This document shows, in pieces, positions 56,982 through 64,000 of a stretch of DNA of 64,000 nt. A program made the position numbers and the translations under genes. Each line of letters starts with the position of its first letter. Positions within the stretch are counted from its first letter, which is position 1. The notes beneath the pieces are model-generated. The model was not told the origin of the DNA and did not search any database. It saw only the letters and a list, made by a program, of their open reading frames with translations. Where the stretch lies: NCBI RefSeq assembly GCF_025502585.1, contig NZ_CP106679.1, positions 415,001 through 479,000 on the forward strand, given 5' to 3'. This DNA is from Reichenbachiella agarivorans. Its GTDB lineage: Bacteria > Bacteroidota > Bacteroidia > Cytophagales > Cyclobacteriaceae.

Positions 56982-58163
56982 ATGAAAAACAAAGACCATT
57001 TTGAGTCTCCCGATTTTTATCAACTAGATGACTTGCTCACCCCTGAGCACCACATGATCCGTCAAAGCATCCGAGACTTCGTCAAAAAAGAAATCAGCCC
57101 CTACATCGAAGACTGGGCAGAGCGAAACCACTTCCCCTACGAGATCGTCCGAAAATTTGGAGATATCGGGGCTTTTGGACCGCAACTCCCTGCGGAGTAT
57201 GGAGGTGGCGGATTGGACTACATCGCCTATGGTCTGATCATGCAGGAGATCGAACGGGGCGACTCAGGTATGCGCTCCACCGCATCTGTACAGGGCTCTT
57301 TGGTGATGTATCCCATTTACAAATTTGGCTCAGAGGAGCAAAAACAAAAGTACCTCCCCAAACTAGGTTCGGGAGAGATGCTGGGCTGCTTTGGACTGAC
57401 CGAGCCTGATCACGGCTCGAACCCCAGCGGCATGGTGACCCACTACCAAGACGCAGGAGATCACTACCTGCTCAATGGTGCCAAGATGTGGATCTCCAAC
57501 GCCCCAAAGGCTGACATAGCTGTCGTCTGGGCCAAAAACGAAGAAGGCCGCATCCATGGCCTGATCGTAGAGCGCGGCATGGAGGGTTTCAGCACACCAG
57601 AAACCCACGGCAAGTGGTCACTGCGTGCCAGCTGCACAGGCGAACTCGTATTTGACAATATCAAAATCCCGAAAGAGAACATACTCCCCGGCAAGTCAGG
57701 TCTCGGCGCACCGATGATGTGTCTCGACTCAGCCCGCTATGGGATCGCGTGGGGAGCGATAGGTGCTGCGATGGACTGCTACGACTCGGCGCGACGCTAT
57801 GCCCTAGAGCGCCACCAGTTTGGCAAACCGATTGGCTCCTTCCAACTGATCCAAAAAAAGCTCGCAGAGATGCTCACCGAGATCACCAAAGCCCAACTCC
57901 TCAACTGGCGCTTAGGCTCCCTGATGAACGAAGGCAAAGCAACGACTGCCCAAATCTCCCTCGCCAAAAGAAACGCAGTAGCCACCGCCCTAGACATAGC
58001 GCGAGAAGCCCGACAAATCCACGGCGGCATGGGCATCACCGGCGAATACCCCATGATGCGCCACCTGATGAATCTAGAATCTGTCGTGACCTACGAAGGC
58101 ACCCACGACATCCATCTACTGATCTTAGGACATGAGATTACGGGGATATCGGCGGTGAAGTGA
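56982..58163 (+). CDS. gcdH: Acyl-CoA dehydrogenase, probably glutaryl-CoA dehydrogenase
   Basis: 393 residues. Acyl-CoA dehydrogenase three-domain layout with GLTEPDHGSNPSGM (the FAD/substrate phrase specific to glutaryl-CoA dehydrogenases), RSTASVQGSLVMYPI, MWISNAPKADIAVVWAK and catalytic Glu372 in VVTYEGTHDIHLLILG. It oxidises and decarboxylates glutaryl-CoA to crotonyl-CoA in lysine and tryptophan catabolism. Divergent from tryptophan dioxygenase. The gene is clearly richer in G+C (C-ending codons) than its neighbours, especially the AT-rich gene that overlaps its stop; this could be codon selection or transfer. Confidence 0.93.
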   Translation: MKNKDHFESPDFYQLDDLLTPEHHMIRQSIRDFVKKEISPYIEDWAERNHFPYEIVRKFGDIGAFGPQLPAEYGGGGLDYIAYGLIMQEIERGDSGMRSTASVQGSLVMYPIYKFGSEEQKQKYLPKLGSGEMLGCFGLTEPDHGSNPSGMVTHYQDAGDHYLLNGAKMWISNAPKADIAVVWAKNEEGRIHGLIVERGMEGFSTPETHGKWSLRASCTGELVFDNIKIPKENILPGKSGLGAPMMCLDSARYGIAWGAIGAAMDCYDSARRYALERHQFGKPIGSFQLIQKKLAEMLTEITKAQLLNWRLGSLMNEGKATTAQISLAKRNAVATALDIAREARQIHGGMGITGEYPMMRHLMNLESVVTYEGTHDIHLLILGHEITGISAVK

Positions 58164-58171
58164 TAAATGCT

Positions 58172-58960
58172 ATGAAAATTAACGACAATTACATATTCAA
58201 ATATGCTCCTATAAATGTATTTACCTATAAAAACTTATTGATAAGCCAGTTATGGTTTGGCCCTCCAGACTCTATGAACGATCAACTTGAAGGTTTAATA
58301 AAAGTAAAAAACAAAGATTTTAAACCCAGTAAGAAAGCACTAAATCATTTTATTTCATTAAACGGTCTTCGTGATTATTATTACTACTCGGATCCCTTAG
58401 AAGAAATTCAAAAACATGGGTTCATTAAATTTTTCTTAAACAATTGGTACCATCTGCAACGAAATAAATATGGGATCTCATGTTTTTCAAGTACCCCTAA
58501 AGAACCACTGATGTGGTCTCACTATGCAAATAAACATACGGGCATCTGCTTAATATATAACAAGCATAAACTGATGGAAGGTTTATTCGATTCTGGGTTC
58601 TATTTTGACATCAGAAAAATTAATTACAAAGAAAGACCCACATTAGAGCTCCTTGAATGTAATGGAGAAATATTAATTAACTCAAATGAACCCGTTTTAT
58701 TCTCTAAAAACTCCAAATGGAAATATGAAAAAGAAATTCGAATCTCATTTCTCTCTGGCGAGACAAACAAATTTATTGGGCGGTCATTTACAACTTATCC
58801 TTCTGCATTGGAAGGAGTGATTTACGGAGTTAATATAAATGAGGATGATCTTGATTCTATTTCATATGTTTTACGTAACGACCCTTTATATGCTCATGTA
58901 AAAGAATACTTTGCTGAAATTGATTACGAAAAAGGTAGTATCAAAATCAAAGAAGACTAA
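58172..58960 (+). CDS. DUF2971 domain-containing protein
   Basis: 262 residues from the ATG at 58172; a GTG start at 58160 would overlap the gcdH stop by 4 nt. Signatures: a YKY-like start FKYAPINVFTYKNLL, WFGPPDSMNDQLEG, YGISCFSSTPKEPLMWSHYANKHTGICLIYNKHKL and KWKYEKEIRISF, which together define the DUF2971 family. The family is common in mobile or defence-related gene neighbourhoods of uncertain function. It is markedly AT-rich compared with gcdH and is without a partner here. Confidence 0.85.
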   Translation: MKINDNYIFKYAPINVFTYKNLLISQLWFGPPDSMNDQLEGLIKVKNKDFKPSKKALNHFISLNGLRDYYYYSDPLEEIQKHGFIKFFLNNWYHLQRNKYGISCFSSTPKEPLMWSHYANKHTGICLIYNKHKLMEGLFDSGFYFDIRKINYKERPTLELLECNGEILINSNEPVLFSKNSKWKYEKEIRISFLSGETNKFIGRSFTTYPSALEGVIYGVNINEDDLDSISYVLRNDPLYAHVKEYFAEIDYEKGSIKIKED

Positions 58961-59049
58961 GAAGCAATTCCTTCCCTAATCACTATTTCAATAGATTTTC
59001 AACTCTAATAGGATTATAGAGTAATCAATCATTACTATTTTCAAAACCA

Positions 59050-59337
59050 ATGCATATCATTTCTCTGACATACAAAGTGCCGCTGGAGCAAGTAGACCAA
59101 CATCTCAACGAGCACATCGACTACCTCAACGAGCAGTATAGATTGGGACATTTTCATGCATCCGGCAGGAAAGTCCCAAGGACAGGTGGCATCATCCTAT
59201 CCATGCTGTCTGACAAAGCCCAATTGCTCCGCATCATCGAGCAAGACCCATTCAAGATCCACGGTCTAGCCGACTATGAGCTCACCGAATTTGTAGCCTG
59301 CAAAACTTGCCCTGAATTGAGGTTCTTGGTGGAGTAA
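59050..59337 (+). CDS. YciI-like protein
   Basis: 95 residues. YciI/YCII ferredoxin-like fold: MHIISLTYKVPLEQVDQHLNEHIDYLNEQY, GHFHASGRKVPRTGGIILSM, then IEQDPFKIHGLADYELTEF. The His/Asp pair expected in the active-site-like pocket is in HIDYL. Role unknown; often a small enzyme or metabolite-binding protein. Confidence 0.9.
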   Translation: MHIISLTYKVPLEQVDQHLNEHIDYLNEQYRLGHFHASGRKVPRTGGIILSMLSDKAQLLRIIEQDPFKIHGLADYELTEFVACKTCPELRFLVE

Positions 59338-59433
59338 GAGGTATAACCTTCGCCCTGAAACCTTTTAATCACATCAAACAGAATATTATTCTGTCATGAT
59401 GATATTTCAATATCCCTTACAAATTTTATTTCG

Positions 59434-59579
59434 TCCTGGGAGACTTTTATGCGTCCCGGCACTGTCGAGGGTCGTCCCGGGGGACTTTGAACCCTTCCCG
59501 GGAGACCTTGACCCCTTCCCGGGGGTCTCGTGACCCTTCCCGGGAGACTTGGAGGGTGTCCCAGGGAGCGGGAGCAGTT
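59434..59579. repeat. GC-rich 21-bp tandem array with CCCGGG cores (7 units)
   Basis: Units start at 59434, 59454, 59475, 59496, 59517, 59538 and 59559; spacing is 20 bp once and 21 bp thereafter. Each unit opens TCC(C/T)GG or TCCCAG and central units continue GGGAGAC(C/T)TTGACCC or variants; several carry the palindrome CCCGGG. One unit holds GGTCTC, the complement of GAGACC, so adjacent units can pair as hairpins. The block is far more G+C-rich than the surroundings. It lies between yciI and the FKBP lipoprotein, ending about 48 nt before the latter's start. Confidence 0.8.
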
Positions 59580-59598
59580 TTTACAATAAACATTTCAC

Positions 59599-59606
59599 TA
59601 CTTTTA
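59599..59606 (+). promoter_or_regulatory. -7-like box of FKBP lipoprotein
   Basis: TACTTTTA resembles TAnnTTTG with one mismatch, 21 nt before the ATG at 59627 and 20 nt after the GC-rich array. Confidence 0.35.
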
Positions 59607-59626
59607 CACTCTCAAAATTGAAGGAT

Positions 59627-60079
59627 ATGATTAAATACACATTTTATGCACTGATAGCGGTGCTATTGATGTCTTGCAAAGACGACGAAGAGAAAGATTA
59701 TACGGCACTCAATGAGGCCGAAATCACTGCCTACATCGCTGCTAATAATTTGGACGCCACCAAAAGTGAAACAGGTCTCTACTACGTGATCAACAACGAA
59801 GGCACCGGTACACGAGCCAGAACTACCTCCAATGTGACTGTGGCCTACAAAGGCTACTACACAGACGGAAAGGTTTTTGACCAAAGTAGTAGCGCTGGTA
59901 TTTCATTCAGCCTTCAACAGGTCATCGCTGGCTGGACCGAAGGCATTACCTATTTCAAAGAAGGCGGCAATGGCATCTTATTGGTTCCATCGCATTTGGG
60001 ATACGGTAGTTCTGACACCCCTAAAATACCTGGGGGATCAGTTCTCATCTTTGACGTGTCTCTGATTTCGGTCAATTAA
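59627..60079 (+). CDS. FKBP-type peptidyl-prolyl isomerase lipoprotein
   Basis: 150 residues from the ATG at 59627, which leads into lipobox LLMSC (Cys17); an open frame extending 26 codons into the array is not likely. FKBP domain at about 55-150: VTVAYKGYYTDGKVFDQS, FSLQQVIAGWTEGITYF, GGNGILLVPSHLGYGS and IPGGSVLIFDVSLISV, all with the residues of the isomerase pocket (Tyr, Phe-Asp, Val-Ile, Trp). It catalyses proline isomerisation in exported proteins at the envelope. Confidence 0.95.
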   Translation: MIKYTFYALIAVLLMSCKDDEEKDYTALNEAEITAYIAANNLDATKSETGLYYVINNEGTGTRARTTSNVTVAYKGYYTDGKVFDQSSSAGISFSLQQVIAGWTEGITYFKEGGNGILLVPSHLGYGSSDTPKIPGGSVLIFDVSLISVN

Positions 60080-60097
60080 ACAAAGGGACTAAAAAGT

Positions 60098-60140
60098 AAA
60101 ACCCTGACTCCAACATACAGGATTCAGGGTTTTGTTTTTG
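60098..60140 (+). terminator. Terminator after FKBP lipoprotein
   Basis: AAAACCCTGA (60098-60107) / TCAGGGTTTT (60124-60133) stem followed by GTTTTTG. Confidence 0.8.
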
Positions 60141-60246
60141 ACCATTGGGGTGCAATAAGGTTTTATGAGGATTCTACTTTCATGTAATAAACCTTTCATT
60201 TATAAGATGCACTTCACCCCCAAATAGTTGCAAAGGCTCCTCATTT

Positions 60247-60777
60247 TTATTTTTCAATAGGTACTTTGACTTTGACATCATCCCATTCCATGACCAATTC
60301 TGTCCCATACCCCTTCTCAGGCAAGCTGATCGCAAATTGCTCCTGACAGCAAGCAATCTCCTCCTTAGGTACCTCTACACGGAGTACATCCAGACTGTAG
60401 TCTGGCTCCCAGTAGCCCCATTCTTCGAGCTCAGTATTGAGCGCAACGATCCATTTGTCCTCGCCAGGAATGGTATAGAGTCGGTAACTTCCCGCCTTGA
60501 CATCCTCCCCACCGAATCTTACATCCTGATCAAATGAAATGATGGTAGGCTCATTGGCACCTGTTCTCCAATATGTATCGTAGGGCACCAGCTCACCGAA
60601 AATTGTTCTCCCCTTCTTGAAGGGTCTGCAATAATCGACCGATACGTTCAATTGGTCACTGTTGTAAGTAACCGTCTCTGCTGGGCTATGCTTTTTGGTA
60701 GTGGCCATTTGATAGACAACAAAGGCAACTCCCACTAGCACAATCGCAGCTATTAACCATAGACTTTTTTTCCACAT
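60247..60777 (-). CDS. DUF2911 domain-containing protein
   Basis: 176 residues. A single N-terminal membrane anchor (SLWLIAAIVLVGVAFVVYQM), then a DUF2911 domain: VSVDYCRPFKKGRTIFGELVPYDTYWRTGANEPTIISF, with the YCRP...FG-LVPY-WRTGANE signature. Family function is unknown; members are envelope-associated in Bacteroidota. It stands alone between the FKBP gene and the divergent DUF4290-murA unit. Confidence 0.9.
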   Translation of the reverse strand: MWKKSLWLIAAIVLVGVAFVVYQMATTKKHSPAETVTYNSDQLNVSVDYCRPFKKGRTIFGELVPYDTYWRTGANEPTIISFDQDVRFGGEDVKAGSYRLYTIPGEDKWIVALNTELEEWGYWEPDYSLDVLRVEVPKEEIACCQEQFAISLPEKGYGTELVMEWDDVKVKVPIEK

Positions 60778-60961
60778 GATAGATATAGTTTGATTTAAGT
60801 TTTGTTTTCCCTAGAAACTAGAAAGATCAATCAAAGGTTACAAAAGCAACTTTAGACGAAAAGTACCGCCCATTCAGAGTCGCCAAGCAGTTGATTTGCG
60901 AAGAATGTTCTCTATTATTGGTAAATAATCCGATTCACACTTTTTATTTGGGTTAAAAGAT

Positions 60962-60969
60962 TAATTTTG
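60962..60969 (+). promoter_or_regulatory. -7 promoter box upstream of DUF4290-murA
   Basis: TAATTTTG matches TAnnTTTG, 23 nt before the DUF4290 start. No good -33 TTG is seen at the usual distance. Confidence 0.45.
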
Positions 60970-60992
60970 ACGCTTGATATATCAATATACAC

Positions 60993-61682
60993 ATGCATAA
61001 TTACAATACAGTCCAAGGGCACCTTACGCTCAAAGAATACGGAAGAAACGTACAAAAACTGGTCGATCACCTGCTGACCATCGAGGACAAAGAAGAAAGA
61101 AATAGAAAGGCACAAACTATGGTTGACATGATGAAATTGATCAACCCAGCTGCCAAAGAAACGACAGAATCCAACCAAAAACTTTGGGACGACCTTCATA
61201 TTATTTCAGGTTTTAAACTAGATATCGAAGGACCATTCCCAACACCCAGTCGCGAAATCTTGGAGAAAAAACCTCAAAGAGTTCCTTACTCTGCCAACGA
61301 CATCACATTCAAGCACTTTGGCAAAAACATCGAATTGTTGGTAGACAAAGCCATCACACTCGAAGACGCTGAAGAAAAAGAAGCTGCCATCATCCATATC
61401 GGAAAATTGATGAAGACCTTCTTCTACTCGTACAACAAAGACGTGATGGAAGATCATGTGGTCTACACCAACATCCGCAAGCTATCCAACAATCAACTGG
61501 AGATAGACATGGAAAAAGTAAAGGCTGGGGATCTGTTCGAACCACAGAAGAAGGACAAGAGAAACATCCGAAACCAAAGTACAGCTGGCAACACACCGGG
61601 AGACAGACCCAAAAGAAATAACAATGCCAACGGTAGCAATGGCAACAACAGAAGAAATAATTTCAAAAGAAAGCGAAATTAA
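60993..61682 (+). CDS. DUF4290 family protein
   Basis: 229 residues. Helical domain (about 1-180; MHNYNTVQGHLTLKEYGRNVQKLVDHLL, DLHIISGFKLDIEGPFPTPS, HFGKNIELLVDKAI, YNKDVMEDHVVYTNIRKLSN) followed by a basic, asparagine-rich low-complexity tail. It is a Bacteroidota-specific family that is nearly always directly upstream of murA. The stop codon overlaps the murA start (TAATG), implying translational coupling, so a role in peptidoglycan synthesis or its control is likely (inference). Confidence 0.92.
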   Translation: MHNYNTVQGHLTLKEYGRNVQKLVDHLLTIEDKEERNRKAQTMVDMMKLINPAAKETTESNQKLWDDLHIISGFKLDIEGPFPTPSREILEKKPQRVPYSANDITFKHFGKNIELLVDKAITLEDAEEKEAAIIHIGKLMKTFFYSYNKDVMEDHVVYTNIRKLSNNQLEIDMEKVKAGDLFEPQKKDKRNIRNQSTAGNTPGDRPKRNNNANGSNGNNRRNNFKRKRN

Positions 61683-62986
61683 TGGCATCTTTTCATGTGA
61701 CTGGCGGCACACAGCTCAAAGGAGAACTAGTTCCTCAAGGTGCCAAAAACGAAGCTTTACAGATTCTATCAGCCGTGTTGCTCACCGAAGAAGAAATGGT
61801 GATCAACAACGTACCCAACATCAGGGATGTCAACAAACTCATTGAACTGCTCAATGAGATGGGTGTCAGAGTCACCAAAAACAGCCCTGAATCCTACACA
61901 TTCAAGGCTGACAAGGTCAACATCGACTTCCTAGAGTCTCCCAAGTACCTGCAGATGGCTTCCTCACTGAGAGGATCGATTATGCTATTGGGACCATTGT
62001 TGGCTAGATTCAAAAAAGGTATGATTCCACAACCAGGTGGAGACAAGATCGGAAGACGTAGATTGGATACGCACTTTACAGGATTCCAAAAACTCGGCGC
62101 TGAATTTAACTACGACAAGAAAACAGGCTACTACAACATTGATGCCTCTCATCTGACAGGTACATACATGCTACTGGACGAGGCATCTGTAACTGGTACT
62201 GCCAACATCGTCATGGCAGCAGTATTGGCCAAAGGAAAAACCACGATATACAACGCTGCCTGTGAGCCTTACCTACAACAGTTGTGTAGCATGCTCAATC
62301 GCATGGGAGCCAAGATCACTGGCATAGGTTCTAATCTCCTCTACATAGACGGTGTAGAATCCCTACATGGCACAGAGCACACTATGCTACCCGATATGAT
62401 TGAGATTGGTAGCTTCATTGGTATGGCAGCTATGACACAGTCAGAGATCACGATTAAAAATGCTGGAATTCCGCATTTGGGTATCATCCCTGCAATTTTC
62501 CAACGATTGGGCATCCAGATGGAATTGAAAGGAGATGACATTTTCATCCCTGCTCAAGATCACTACGAAATAGAAACATTCATTGATGGCTCGATCATGA
62601 CGATTGCGGATGCGATCTGGCCAGGGTTTACCCCTGACTTGCTGAGCATCGCACTGGTAGTAGCGACACAGGCCAAAGGCACCGTTCTCATCCATCAAAA
62701 AATGTTTGAGAGTAGATTGTTCTTTGTGGACAAACTCATCGAAATGGGTGCTCAAGTAATCCTATGTGATCCACACAGAGCTACAGTCATAGGTTTGGAC
62801 AAGAAATTACCTCTGAGAGGGATCACAATGACTTCACCTGATATCAGAGCAGGTGTATCGTTGTTGATAGCTGCTATGTCCGCTGAGGGTGAGAGCATCA
62901 TCCACAACGTAGAGCAGATAGACAGAGGCTACCAGAACATCGATGGTCGTCTCAATGCCATAGGAGCCAAAATCGAACGTATCTAA
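61682..62986 (+). CDS. murA: UDP-N-acetylglucosamine 1-carboxyvinyltransferase
   Basis: 434 residues. Lys-Asn pair in GAKNEALQI near the N-terminus, the active-site loop PQPGGDKIGRRRLDTH, and C-terminal DIRAGVSLLIAAMSAEGES. It transfers enolpyruvyl from PEP to UDP-GlcNAc in the first committed step of peptidoglycan synthesis. The residue aligned with the catalytic, fosfomycin-binding Cys115 of E. coli is Asp121 here (PGGD rather than PGGC). Known family variants with Asp are active and intrinsically fosfomycin-insensitive. The start overlaps the DUF4290 stop by one base. Confidence 0.97.
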   Translation: MASFHVTGGTQLKGELVPQGAKNEALQILSAVLLTEEEMVINNVPNIRDVNKLIELLNEMGVRVTKNSPESYTFKADKVNIDFLESPKYLQMASSLRGSIMLLGPLLARFKKGMIPQPGGDKIGRRRLDTHFTGFQKLGAEFNYDKKTGYYNIDASHLTGTYMLLDEASVTGTANIVMAAVLAKGKTTIYNAACEPYLQQLCSMLNRMGAKITGIGSNLLYIDGVESLHGTEHTMLPDMIEIGSFIGMAAMTQSEITIKNAGIPHLGIIPAIFQRLGIQMELKGDDIFIPAQDHYEIETFIDGSIMTIADAIWPGFTPDLLSIALVVATQAKGTVLIHQKMFESRLFFVDKLIEMGAQVILCDPHRATVIGLDKKLPLRGITMTSPDIRAGVSLLIAAMSAEGESIIHNVEQIDRGYQNIDGRLNAIGAKIERI

Positions 62987-62996
62987 GAACAACACG

Positions 62997-63908
62997 ATGA
63001 GAAAGTGCCTGTTCATTCTCTCGCTTGTATTACTGACCAACTGGGCCAATGCTCAATCGAGCTATCAGGCACTGCAGTTGGTCGGTATGTCACAGCTCCA
63101 ACACAGTGACAGTGCCCCTTTCGATCTGAGTGGAATTGTACGTGTTGGGGATCATACCTATGTGGTCGCTGACAAAGAGTGGAATACTTTCTTGTACGAA
63201 ATCAGCATGGACAGTGCGACCTTCGGATTCAAAGCTATCCAGCCCCTAGTGATTGAAGACAAGCCTGACATAGAAGCCATTGCTTATTGTCAAGGAAATT
63301 TTTATCTCGCCAATGAGCGAAACGGTGGATTGTATCGGTTCAACATCCGTGACAAGGTATCATCTGTGGCTCCAGAGCCTTTGGTATGTGAACAAATACC
63401 GGTTGATTTCTATGCTGTAGGTTTAAAACCAGACACTTGGGGCAATGCTGGTTGGGAAGGACTAGCGATCGATTGTGAACATCAAATCCTCTACCTGATA
63501 AAAGAAAGACAACCACGATTCATTACTACCGTGGATATGAATACTTGGCATATCCTAGATCAATTCACAATACCAGAGACCGAGAGCAATGACTTTGCAG
63601 ATGCAAAATTCAACAACGGTTATTTATACTTAATTGAGCGCAATGGCAATTATATTACCAAAGTAGATCCCAGAACAAAAACGGTGGTGGACAAACGACA
63701 CTACCGACATGTAGCAAGTCACCCCGATGGAAAGCTCTTTGGCCCAGAGAAATTTGGCATGGCGGAGGCACTCCTGATGTTGGAAGACGAAATCTGGATC
63801 GGATTGGACAACAATGGTCACGAGGTGACAGAGCACGCAAAAAAAGTCTACGGTCTGTCTGGCAATAAACCAGTCATCATCCGGTTTGAACGTCCCATAG
63901 GATTTTAA
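62997..63908 (+). CDS. Secreted esterase-like/phytase-like beta-propeller protein
   Basis: 303 residues. Signal peptide MRKCLFILSLVLLTNWANAQ. The rest is a beta-propeller of the SdiA-regulated/phytase-esterase-like type: DLSGIVRVGDHTYVVADKE, KPDIEAIAYCQGNFYLANERNGGLYRF, NAGWEGLAIDCEHQILYLIKERQPR and GMAEALLMLEDEIWIGLDNN. The repeated (I/W)EG(L/I)A and ER(N/Q)xR motifs are typical of that group. Whether it is catalytic is unclear. It follows murA by 10 nt and may be transcribed with it. Confidence 0.8.
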   Translation: MRKCLFILSLVLLTNWANAQSSYQALQLVGMSQLQHSDSAPFDLSGIVRVGDHTYVVADKEWNTFLYEISMDSATFGFKAIQPLVIEDKPDIEAIAYCQGNFYLANERNGGLYRFNIRDKVSSVAPEPLVCEQIPVDFYAVGLKPDTWGNAGWEGLAIDCEHQILYLIKERQPRFITTVDMNTWHILDQFTIPETESNDFADAKFNNGYLYLIERNGNYITKVDPRTKTVVDKRHYRHVASHPDGKLFGPEKFGMAEALLMLEDEIWIGLDNNGHEVTEHAKKVYGLSGNKPVIIRFERPIGF

Positions 63909-64000
63909 CCCAGATAATCTGAGACCTAATTATTACCTCGTAACCTACTGGAGTGTGTCATCTGACCAAATCATATAGAACCGAAATTTAATGTGACTCT

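Noticed and set aside
59434-59579. CRISPR array
   Set aside because: Direct tandem units without spacers; no cas genes.

Overview
The window looks like chromosomal DNA of a Bacteroidota bacterium, most likely a marine or polysaccharide-degrading member of the Cytophagales. The signs are two SusC/SusD pairs, a hybrid two-component system (HTCS) regulator, many SPII lipoproteins, TAnnTTTG-type -7 promoter boxes, and Bacteroidota marker families (DUF4290 next to murA, DUF4924, MurA with Asp instead of Cys). No species can be named from the sequence alone.

Layout. 1-4.5 kb: the 3' part of a TonB-dependent receptor, a small lipoprotein and a twin-arginine (exported) PLP aminotransferase, followed by an AEC-type permease. 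5.7-9.8 kb: a FecA/FhuA-like siderophore receptor, a gene-poor AT-rich stretch with a degenerate 21-bp phased array, and a small HTH regulator. 9.9-29.6 kb: a polysaccharide utilisation locus. Its minus-strand genes are gluconokinase, an FG-GAP/UnbV lipoprotein, SusD, SusC, an Ig-like surface lipoprotein and a 1379-residue HTCS. A GH3 beta-glucosidase is divergent on the plus strand, and a TIM-barrel sugar epimerase-like lipoprotein and a GH30 glucanase lie convergently on the minus strand. The GH3 + GH30 pair suggests a beta-1,3/1,6-glucan such as laminarin (inference).

29.9-38 kb is conserved housekeeping: relA/spoT - Fur-type regulator - STAS protein - purA on the minus strand, then tRNA-Leu(TAG), trigger factor, clpP and clpX on the plus strand. 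An IS256-family element (37976-39310) sits exactly at the clpX stop codon with an 8-bp target duplication; its transposase carries a 2-nt frameshift. 39.4-46.2 kb holds a second SusC/SusD pair without enzymes and an OmpA/TPR/PD40 protein. 46.4-49.7 kb is lepA-folD-queE. 49.8-51.9 kb has a DUF4924 protein and a parallel beta-helix lipoprotein.

52-58 kb: a minus-strand run of tryptophan 2,3-dioxygenase, a MORN-repeat/outer-membrane-barrel fusion, an FAD dehydrogenase and a CoA-binding protein. It is divergent from glutaryl-CoA dehydrogenase, and the two catabolic enzymes would work in aromatic/lysine amino-acid breakdown. An AT-rich DUF2971 gene abuts the GC-rich gcdH. 59-64 kb: YciI, a GC-rich 21-bp tandem array, an FKBP-type lipoprotein, DUF2911, DUF4290-murA and a phytase-like esterase.

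Most notable for follow-up: two unrelated 21-bp-period arrays, candidate HTCS operators (a tandem TCAAAATGTC repeat and a nested palindrome), the IS insertion at the clpX stop codon, the exported aminotransferase cluster, and the MORN-barrel fusion with a five-unit super-repeat. I did not find a clear new defence or mobile system.
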